Shown here one piece after another: positions 14,153-19,261 of a stretch of DNA of 19,261 nucleotides. The stretch is taken from positions 1 through 19,261 of the forward strand of contig JAFWOX010000122.1 in the NCBI GenBank assembly GCA_017545325.1, written 5' to 3'. How positions within the stretch are numbered: the first letter of the stretch is position 1; each line of letters begins with the position of its first letter. This DNA comes from Oscillospiraceae bacterium (GTDB lineage: Bacteria > Bacillota_A > Clostridia > Oscillospirales > Oscillospiraceae). Position numbers and translations under genes: made by a program. The notes beneath the pieces were generated by a model, which saw only the letters and a list, made by a program, of their open reading frames with translations, did no database searches and had not been told where the DNA came from.

Positions 14153-14341
14153 ATGGCTGTTCCGAAGAGAAAGGTCTCCAAGGCCAGGAGAGATAAGCGG
14201 CGTTCCTCCGTGTGGAAGCTGGAAGCGCCCACGCTGGTGGCCTGCCCCAAGTGCGGGGCCTATCATCTGCCCCACAGGGCCTGCCGGAAGTGCGGTACCT
14301 ATGACGGCAAGACGGTCCTCAAGGTCGAGGAAACGAAGTAA
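14153..14341 (+). CDS. rpmF: 50S ribosomal protein L32, zinc-binding form
   Basis: This 62-aa protein is L32 of the large ribosomal subunit. It starts MAVPKRKVSKARRDKRRS and has a four-cysteine zinc ribbon, CPKCG (about 29-33) and CRKCG (about 43-47), so this is the zinc-containing (C+) version. An AGGAGGT is 7 bases upstream of the ATG. Position behind the DUF177 gene is the standard arrangement. A strong terminator follows 18 bases after the stop. Confidence 0.98.
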   Translation: MAVPKRKVSKARRDKRRSSVWKLEAPTLVACPKCGAYHLPHRACRKCGTYDGKTVLKVEETK

Positions 14342-14359
14342 GCACATTCGATCCAAAGG

Positions 14360-14390
14360 GCGGAGGGGGTATTTGTCCCCCTCCGCTTTT
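14360..14390 (+). terminator. Intrinsic terminator of DUF177-rpmF
   Basis: GCGGAGGGGG (14360-14369) pairs perfectly with CCCCCTCCGC (14377-14386), with a 7-base loop, followed by TTTT. It lies 18 bases past the rpmF stop and 31 bases before the next start codon, so the DUF512 gene downstream needs readthrough or its own promoter. Confidence 0.85.
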
Positions 14391-14421
14391 CGTCGGAATT
14401 GACCCGTTAAGGAGGCCTTTT

Positions 14422-15732
14422 ATGCCCCAGCGCATATTCAGCGTAGACCCGGGGAGCCCGGGGGACCGGGCCGGTCTCCGGCCCGGGGATACGCTTCTGA
14501 CCATCAACGGCCATACCATCCTGGACGTGCTGGATTATCGGTACCACAGTGAAGAAACCCGGCTCCGCCTGGAGGTGGACCGGCAGGGCAAGCGGAAAAC
14601 GCTTCGGATCCGCAAGGAGGAGAGCGAGCCGCTGGGCCTGAACTTCGAAACCTATCTGATGGACCGGCCCAGGGCCTGCGTGAACAAATGCGTGTTCTGC
14701 TTCATCGACCAGCTGCCCCGTGGAATGCGGGAGACCCTGTATTTCAAGGATGACGACGCCCGCCTCAGCTTCCTTCAGGGGAATTATATCACCCTGACGA
14801 ATCTTTCCCCCCGGGAGCTGGAGCGGATCATGGCCCTGCGCATCAGCCCCATCAACGTCTCTGTGCAGGCCACCGACCCGGAGGCCCGCTGCCGCCTTCT
14901 GGGCAACCCCCGGGCGGGGAACGTGATGGAGATCATGCGCCGTTTCGCGGACGCCCACATCCACATGGACTGCCAGATCGTTGTGGTTCCGGGGTATAAC
15001 GACGGGGCGGTGCTGGACCGCACCATGGAGGACCTGGCCTCCCTGTACCCCGCCGTCACCAGCGTCAGCATCGTTCCCGTGGGCCTCACCCGGTACCGGG
15101 AGGGTCTGCCTCCCCTGCGCCCCATGGACTCCGCCATGGCCGGGACCGTGCTGGATCAGGCGGACCGGATGGGAGAGATCTGTCTGCAGCGGTACGGCGC
15201 CCGGATCTTCTGCTGCGGGGATGAGCTTTACTGCAAGGCCGGGAGACCGGTGCCGGATTGGGACTGGTACGAGGGCTTCCCCCAGTTTGAAAACGGGGTG
15301 GGTATGCTCCGTTCCCTGGAGGATGAATTCCGGGAGGCGCTGGAGGAGCTGGAGACCCGGCCGGAGGCCGTCTCCCCCTTCACCGTGGCCACCGGGGCGG
15401 CGGCGGCGCCTCTTTTAACGAAACTACTTCAAATTTTCCGGGATTCGTGCTATGCTGTACAAGGGCAGGTGATTCCCATCCAAAACCGCTTCTTCGGGGA
15501 GATGGTAAACGTGGCCGGTCTCCTCACCGGGCAGGATCTGCTGGCGCAGCTCCGGGACCGGGATCTGGGCAGCCGGCTGCTCATCAGCGCCTCCATGCTG
15601 CGCCACGGCGGAGACATGTTTTTGGATGACATGACCCTGGACGCCCTCTCCCAGGCCCTGGGCATACCGGTGATCCCGGTGCGGAACGACGGGGCCGCTT
15701 TGCTCCGGGCATTTTTGGATACGGAAGGATAA
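14422..15732 (+). CDS. DUF512 protein with PDZ and radical SAM-like domains
   Basis: This 436-aa protein begins with a PDZ-like domain (about 3-60; AGLRPGDTLLTINGH). It continues with a CxxxCxxC cluster, Cys86, Cys90 and Cys93 (CVNKCVFCF), of the radical SAM type that binds a 4Fe-4S cluster and S-adenosylmethionine. The C-terminal half is the DUF512 domain, with FTVATGAAAAPLL (about 316-328) and a VNVAGLLTGQDLL stretch. The family is widespread in Firmicutes, often next to der; its reaction is unknown. The ATG has AAGGAGG about 8 bases upstream. It is followed 14 bases later by der. All motif residues are present, so it should be functional. Confidence 0.92.
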   Translation: MPQRIFSVDPGSPGDRAGLRPGDTLLTINGHTILDVLDYRYHSEETRLRLEVDRQGKRKTLRIRKEESEPLGLNFETYLMDRPRACVNKCVFCFIDQLPRGMRETLYFKDDDARLSFLQGNYITLTNLSPRELERIMALRISPINVSVQATDPEARCRLLGNPRAGNVMEIMRRFADAHIHMDCQIVVVPGYNDGAVLDRTMEDLASLYPAVTSVSIVPVGLTRYREGLPPLRPMDSAMAGTVLDQADRMGEICLQRYGARIFCCGDELYCKAGRPVPDWDWYEGFPQFENGVGMLRSLEDEFREALEELETRPEAVSPFTVATGAAAAPLLTKLLQIFRDSCYAVQGQVIPIQNRFFGEMVNVAGLLTGQDLLAQLRDRDLGSRLLISASMLRHGGDMFLDDMTLDALSQALGIPVIPVRNDGAALLRAFLDTEG

Positions 15733-15746
15733 GCGAGGTTCGACCC

Positions 15747-17081
15747 ATGGCTGGTAAACCCCTGATCGCCCTGGTGGGGCGGCCCAATGTGGGAAAAAGC
15801 ATGCTCTTCAACAAACTGGTGGGCAAGCGGATCTCCATCGTGGAGGATACGCCCGGCGTCACCAGAGACCGCCTCTATGCGGATACGGACTGGAACGGCC
15901 GGAGCTTCACCCTGGTGGATACCGGCGGCCTGGAGCCCCGGGCGGACAGCGAGCTCCTGCAGTTCATGCGGGAACAGGCCCAGATCGCCATGGATACGGC
16001 GGACGTGATCGTCCTGGTGACGGATCTGCGTACCGGCGTCACCGCCGCAGACCAGGAGATCGCGGATATGCTCCTCCGCTCCCGCCGGCCTGTGGTCCTG
16101 GCGGTGAACAAGGTAGATTCCACCGGCCCCGTGGATCCGGATGTATACGAGTTCTACAACCTGGGTCTGGGAGAGCCTATCCCCGTTTCCGCCGTCCATG
16201 GGCACGGCACCGGGGACCTGCTGGATGCCTGCCTGGCCTACTTTCCCCCCGAGCAGGAGGAGGAAGAGGAGGACGACCGCATCCGGGTGGCCATCATCGG
16301 TCGCCCCAATGTGGGCAAGAGCTCCCTCACCAATCGCATTCTGGGCGAGACCCGGATGGTGGTGAGCGAGGTGGCGGGCACCACCCGGGACGCGGTGGAC
16401 AGCCCCTATGAGGACGAGAGCGGCAAATACCTCTTCATCGATACCGCCGGGATCCGGCGGAAATCCAAGGTGGAGGACCGGATCGAAAAATTCAGCGTCA
16501 TGCGGGCGGAGGCCGCGGTGGAGCGGGCCCAGGTCTGCCTGATCCTGCTGGACGCCCGGGAGGGGGTCACGGAGCAGGATACCAAGGTCGCCGGGCTGGC
16601 CCACGAGAGCGGCAAGGCCAGCGTCATTATCGTCAACAAATGGGACCTGATCGACAAGGAGACCCGCACCATGGATAAGATGCGGGAGGACATCCGCCGG
16701 GACCTGAGCTTTATGAGCTACGCCCCCGTTCTGTTCATCTCCGCCCTTACCGGCCAGCGCGTCAGCCGCATTTTCGAGCTGGTCCGCTATGTTTACGAGC
16801 AGAACGCCATGCGCATTTCCACCGGCATGCTGAACAACGTCCTGGCGGACGCCACCGCCCGGGTGCAGCCCCCCACGGACAAGGGCAAACGCCTGAAGCT
16901 GCTGTATATGACCCAGACCGGGGTCCGTCCCCCTACCTTCGCCATCTTCTGCAATGACCGCACCCTGTTCCATTTCTCCTACCAGCGCTACGTGGAAAAC
17001 CAGCTCCGGAGCGTTTTCGGGCTGGAGGGAACGCCCATCCGACTGCTGATCCGGGAACGGGGCGAAACAGTTGAAGCATAA
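15747..17081 (+). CDS. der: Ribosome biogenesis GTPase Der
   Basis: This 444-aa protein (EngA/Der) has two GTPase domains in tandem and a C-terminal KH-like domain, needed for maturation of the 50S subunit. The first domain has G1 GRPNVGKS (about 10-17), DTGG as G3 and NKVD as G4. The second has G1 GRPNVGKS at 185-192, DTAGIRRKSKV as G3 and NKWD as G4. The KH-like region ends in FSYQRYVENQLRSVFGLEGTPIRLLIRERG, as expected. The linker between domains is acidic (EQEEEEEDD). Length is typical. A GAGG about 7 bases before the ATG serves as ribosome binding site. Confidence 0.98.
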   Translation: MAGKPLIALVGRPNVGKSMLFNKLVGKRISIVEDTPGVTRDRLYADTDWNGRSFTLVDTGGLEPRADSELLQFMREQAQIAMDTADVIVLVTDLRTGVTAADQEIADMLLRSRRPVVLAVNKVDSTGPVDPDVYEFYNLGLGEPIPVSAVHGHGTGDLLDACLAYFPPEQEEEEEDDRIRVAIIGRPNVGKSSLTNRILGETRMVVSEVAGTTRDAVDSPYEDESGKYLFIDTAGIRRKSKVEDRIEKFSVMRAEAAVERAQVCLILLDAREGVTEQDTKVAGLAHESGKASVIIVNKWDLIDKETRTMDKMREDIRRDLSFMSYAPVLFISALTGQRVSRIFELVRYVYEQNAMRISTGMLNNVLADATARVQPPTDKGKRLKLLYMTQTGVRPPTFAIFCNDRTLFHFSYQRYVENQLRSVFGLEGTPIRLLIRERGETVEA

Positions 17082-17111
17082 CGGCACAGACGCCGAAAAG
17101 GAGGTCTTCCC

Positions 17112-17720
17112 ATGGTAATCAAGATCCTGCTGATCATCATCCTCGCCTATGCCCTGGGCTGTATCCCCCTCCCTGCGCTGATCTGCTCCAGGCTGCCGAT
17201 CAAGGACGATCAGGCCCCCGTGGCAAACACCTATCCCCAAGTGATGCGGCGGCATGGCTGGCTGGGCGTCGGCCTGGTGCTGGCGGGGGATCTGATCCGC
17301 GCCCTGGTGATCATCCTGCTGGGCGGACTCCTGCTGAGGGATTACCCCGGGATCGGCCGGCGCACCGCTCTGCTCTTCGGCATCGTGGGGCAGTCCCTGC
17401 CCATCACCAACGCCATGCGCGCCCGCCATGGGCTGGTGTTCCCCGCCCTGCTGCTCCTGTGGACAGACTGGCGCCTCTTCCTCATCGCTCTGGTGGTGTT
17501 CCTGGCTGTGTACATCCTTACCAAGCGGATCTCTGTCAGCACCCTGGCTGCGGCGGTGAGCTTCATCCTCTTCTCTCTGATCCTGGGGACGTGGCTCTGG
17601 GGAGTCAAGCTGATCCTGGCTATCCTTGCCGCGGCTGCGCTGGTCCTGCCCTACTGGGGCAATCTCCGGCGCTACTTCTCCGGTCTGAAGAAGAAAAAGG
17701 GCGGAGACGAGGAAATCTAA
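17112..17720 (+). CDS. PlsY-like membrane protein lacking acyltransferase motifs
   Basis: This 202-aa protein has about five hydrophobic segments and the overall plan of PlsY, the acyl-phosphate:glycerol-3-phosphate acyltransferase. It lies directly after der, where plsY is usually found in Firmicutes. The start (AYALGCIPLPALI) resembles GSIP-F-YLI, but the serine is Cys. The DIR and GSGN-GATN motif is replaced by an unrelated stretch near residues 33-46 (KDDQAPVANTYPQV). GHMFP is changed to GQSLP, and the FKGGKG phosphate loop is RARHGLVF. The residues that bind and acylate glycerol 3-phosphate are therefore missing. It is intact and has a strong AAGGAGGT ribosome binding site, so it is kept as a protein, possibly with a non-acyltransferase role. 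A true PlsY should be elsewhere in the genome. The C-terminus is Lys-rich and then acidic. Confidence 0.75.
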   Translation: MVIKILLIIILAYALGCIPLPALICSRLPIKDDQAPVANTYPQVMRRHGWLGVGLVLAGDLIRALVIILLGGLLLRDYPGIGRRTALLFGIVGQSLPITNAMRARHGLVFPALLLLWTDWRLFLIALVVFLAVYILTKRISVSTLAAAVSFILFSLILGTWLWGVKLILAILAAAALVLPYWGNLRRYFSGLKKKKGGDEEI

Positions 17721-17733
17721 AAACTGATAAAGT

Positions 17734-17779
17734 AAACTGCCGGAAACAACCAGCTTACGCTCGTCATTTCCGGCAGTTT
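17734..17779. terminator. Bidirectional terminator between plsY-like gene and rpmB
   Basis: AAACTGCCGGAAA (17734-17746) pairs perfectly with TTTCCGGCAGTTT (17767-17779), 13 bp with a 20-base loop. T-runs follow the stem on plus, and a run of T from the paired A on minus. It sits between convergent genes, so it can end transcription from both sides. Confidence 0.75.
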
Positions 17780-17816
17780 TCCTCTGCCTGCGCATTCATT
17801 TCCATACGGGGTCGGT

Positions 17817-18005
17817 TCACACCGCGCGGGTGACCTTTCCGCTGCGAAGGCACCGGGTGCAGGCATACACATGCACCGGCTTGCCATCAACGATCGCCTT
17901 GACCCGCTTCACATTGGGCTTCCACATGCGGTTGGAACGCCGATGAGAGTGGCTGACCTTGATGCCGTAAGAAACGCCCTTATCGCAGAAATCACATTTT
18001 GCCAA
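17817..18005 (-). CDS. rpmB: 50S ribosomal protein L28, TTG start
   Basis: This 62-aa protein is L28 of the large ribosomal subunit: (M)AKCDFCDKGVSYGIKVSHSH at the N-terminus and ACTRCLRSGKV near the C-terminus. The two CxxC pairs make the zinc-binding (C+) form. The frame extends upstream to 18077, but the real start is the TTG at 18005-18003. AAGGAGGT lies 7 bases ahead of it, and this gives exactly the usual length and N-terminus. The gene stands alone with its own promoter and a terminator downstream. Confidence 0.96.
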   Translation of the reverse strand: MAKCDFCDKGVSYGIKVSHSHRRSNRMWKPNVKRVKAIVDGKPVHVYACTRCLRSGKVTRAV

Positions 18006-18048
18006 CTGCCACACCTCCTTGGGCGTAGTATTCAAAACAGCAATAGAG

Positions 18049-18077
18049 ATAATACCAGAAGGGCGAACAAATTGCAA
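18049..18077 (-). promoter_or_regulatory. Promoter of rpmB
   Basis: On the minus strand TTGCAA (18077-18072) and TATTAT (18054-18049) are separated by 17 bases. Transcription would begin near 18042, about 37 bases before the TTG start. No clear promoter for the divergent RluA-type gene was seen in the same interval. Confidence 0.65.
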
Positions 18078-18118
18078 GCTTTTTTTTGGGAGGCTGCGGT
18101 TCCCCCTTCGGAGGCGAC

Positions 18119-19123
18119 ATGAAAGAACTGACCATCGGAAAAAACGACGCGAATCAGCGGCTGGACCGCTTCCTGGATAAGGCGGTCCCCCTCCTCCCCG
18201 CCTCCCTCTGCCAGAAATACCTGCGCCTGAAGCGCTTCAAGGTGAACGGCAAGGCGGCCAAGGGGGACCTGCGCCTGCGGGAGGGGGACCTGCTGCAGCT
18301 GTATATCGGGGACGAATTTTTCCAGAAGCCCAGCGAGGAGAACGCCTATCTGAAGGTGAGCACCCCCCATTTCAAGCTGGTATATGAGGACGAAAACCTC
18401 CTCCTGGCGGACAAGAAGCCCGGCATGCTCTGCCACGGCGGCCAGGGAACGGAGCTCAGCCGCACCCTCATCGCCGCCATCCAGGCCTACCTCTATCAGA
18501 AGGGGGAATGGCGGCCCCGGGAGGAAAACGCCTTCACCCCCGCCCTGTGCAACCGCATCGACCGGAACACCGGGGGCATCGTCATCGCCGCCAAGACCGC
18601 GGAGGCCCTGCGGATCCTGAACCAGAAGATCCGGGACCGGGAGCTGGACAAATACTATCTCTGCGTGGTGCAGGGCGCCCCGAAGCCCGCCGAGGGCAGG
18701 CTGGAGGGCTTTCTGTTCAAGGACGCGGTAAAAAACCGCGTCTACGTGCGGAAGAAGCCGGAGCCCGGCGCCCTCACCGCCGCCACGGAATACCGCACCC
18801 TGGCTTCGCAGAACGGCCTGTCCCTGGTGGAATGCCGCCTGCTTACGGGGCGGACCCACCAGATCCGGGCCCAGATGGCGGCGGCGGGCTGGCCGCTGCT
18901 GGGGGATGGGAAATACGGCGGCCGGGAGGTGCAGGCCGGGGGGGAAACGAAGCAGAACCTGTACTCCTACCGACTCCGCTTCACCCTGCCCACAGATGCG
19001 GGATGCCTGAATTACCTCCGGGGCCGGGAATTTGCCGTGGATCGGGTGGAATTTGCGGAGAAGTACTTTCCCGGCATTGACATTTCCGGAATATATGATA
19101 AGATGCACAATACAGTACCGTAA
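18119..19123 (+). CDS. RluA-family 23S rRNA pseudouridine synthase
   Basis: This 334-aa protein has an N-terminal S4 RNA-binding domain (about 10-62: QRLDRFLDK, LRLKRFKVNGK) and an RluA/RsuA-type catalytic domain. The active-site motif is NRIDRNTGG with catalytic Asp148, preceded by a KKPGMLCHGG strand (about 98-107) and followed by ECRLLTGRTHQIRAQ (about 240-254). It isomerises uridine to pseudouridine in rRNA, but which site (RluC/RluD-type or other) cannot be told. The open frame starts upstream with TTG, but the ATG at 18119 with GGAGG 4 bases ahead gives the normal N-terminus. Confidence 0.93.
   Translation: MKELTIGKNDANQRLDRFLDKAVPLLPASLCQKYLRLKRFKVNGKAAKGDLRLREGDLLQLYIGDEFFQKPSEENAYLKVSTPHFKLVYEDENLLLADKKPGMLCHGGQGTELSRTLIAAIQAYLYQKGEWRPREENAFTPALCNRIDRNTGGIVIAAKTAEALRILNQKIRDRELDKYYLCVVQGAPKPAEGRLEGFLFKDAVKNRVYVRKKPEPGALTAATEYRTLASQNGLSLVECRLLTGRTHQIRAQMAAAGWPLLGDGKYGGREVQAGGETKQNLYSYRLRFTLPTDAGCLNYLRGREFAVDRVEFAEKYFPGIDISGIYDKMHNTVP
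19077..19104 (+). promoter_or_regulatory. Possible promoter for the ABC transporter gene
   Basis: TTGACA (19077-19082) and TAAGAT (19099-19104) are 16 bases apart, inside the last codons of the pseudouridine synthase gene and about 70 bases upstream of the next ATG. The -10 box matches the consensus at 4 of 6 positions, so this is a moderate candidate. Confidence 0.4.
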
Positions 19124-19172
19124 ACTGTCAAACTTTGTCGGCGCAAATCCAAACGGGAATGGGGGAGGATAA

Positions 19173-19261
19173 ATGTCCAAAGAGCTCATTCGCCTTGCCA
19201 ACGTGAGCATGGCGTATGACGGTGAAGTTGTTTTGAACAACATAAACCTCTACATCAATGA
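19173..19261 (+). CDS. potA: ABC transporter ATP-binding protein, probable PotA (partial)
   Basis: Only the first 29 codons are in the window: MSKELIRLANVSMAYDGEVV, then LNNINLYIN. This is the N-terminal strand of an ABC ATPase, and the wording resembles PotA, the spermidine/putrescine import ATPase of Firmicutes. GGGGGAGG lies 5 bases before the ATG. The Walker A, Q-loop and signature motifs fall beyond the window edge, so the ABC call rests on this N-terminus alone and the substrate is inferred. It lies 49 bases after the pseudouridine synthase gene. Confidence 0.7.
   Translation, partial: MSKELIRLANVSMAYDGEVVLNNINLYIN

Noticed and set aside
15450..17795. A 781-codon minus-strand open frame opposite der and the PlsY-like gene
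   Set aside because: Same cause: antisense shadow of GC-rich plus-strand genes whose products have complete GTPase and other motifs.

Overview
The window looks like chromosomal DNA of a GC-rich member of the Clostridia (Firmicutes/Bacillota). An Oscillospirales-type gut organism is a reasonable guess, but no 16S gene is present to confirm it. The evidence is the gene sets hprK-murB-rapZ-whiA, DUF177-rpmF and DUF512-der-plsY-like, strong AGGAGG ribosome binding sites throughout, and a short GC-rich interspersed repeat of a kind common in gut Clostridia. All genes are single-copy housekeeping or accessory genes; no rRNA, tRNA, CRISPR array or transposase was seen.

Layout. (1) Positions 1-443: a copy of the interspersed repeat, non-coding sequence and a minus-strand terminator. 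(2) Positions 458-6444, minus strand: a five-gene polyphosphate operon. From its promoter at about 6416-6444 it reads two-domain PPK2-type polyP:AMP phosphotransferase, polyphosphate kinase Ppk1, ROK-family sugar kinase, aminoglycoside-phosphotransferase-fold kinase, DUF3784 membrane protein. All five genes lie in one reading frame, and each junction is a single stop codon overlapping or abutting the next ribosome binding site. (3) Positions 6485-6865: two repeat copies facing each other, a terminator, and a 34-codon remnant of the 3' end of an MFS transporter gene. (4) Positions 6936-8380: an AT-richer cassette with a promoter, a 34-aa leader ORF whose stop lies inside an intrinsic terminator, a possible antiterminator, and a membrane-anchored extracytoplasmic protein of unknown function. 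(5) Positions 8507-13508, minus strand: hprK-murB-rapZ-whiA-MFS transporter, with a promoter upstream and a strong terminator downstream. (6) Positions 13542-17779, plus strand: a consensus promoter, DUF177 protein, rpmF, a terminator, then a PDZ/radical-SAM DUF512 protein, der, and a PlsY-like protein that lacks the acyltransferase motifs. (7) Positions 17817-19261: rpmB (minus, TTG start) divergent from an RluA-family pseudouridine synthase, then the first 29 codons of a probable potA.

How the parts fit together. Region 2 could couple polyP synthesis by Ppk1 to polyP use for ADP formation by PPK2, with a sugar kinase made from the same mRNA. Region 5 joins carbon-catabolite control (HprK), cell wall precursor synthesis (MurB), the RapZ nucleotide-binding regulator and WhiA, but without the YvcK gene often found between rapZ and whiA. 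The most unusual items are the leader-attenuated cassette held between 58-bp direct repeats, the single-frame polyP operon, and the degenerate PlsY in the canonical plsY position after der.
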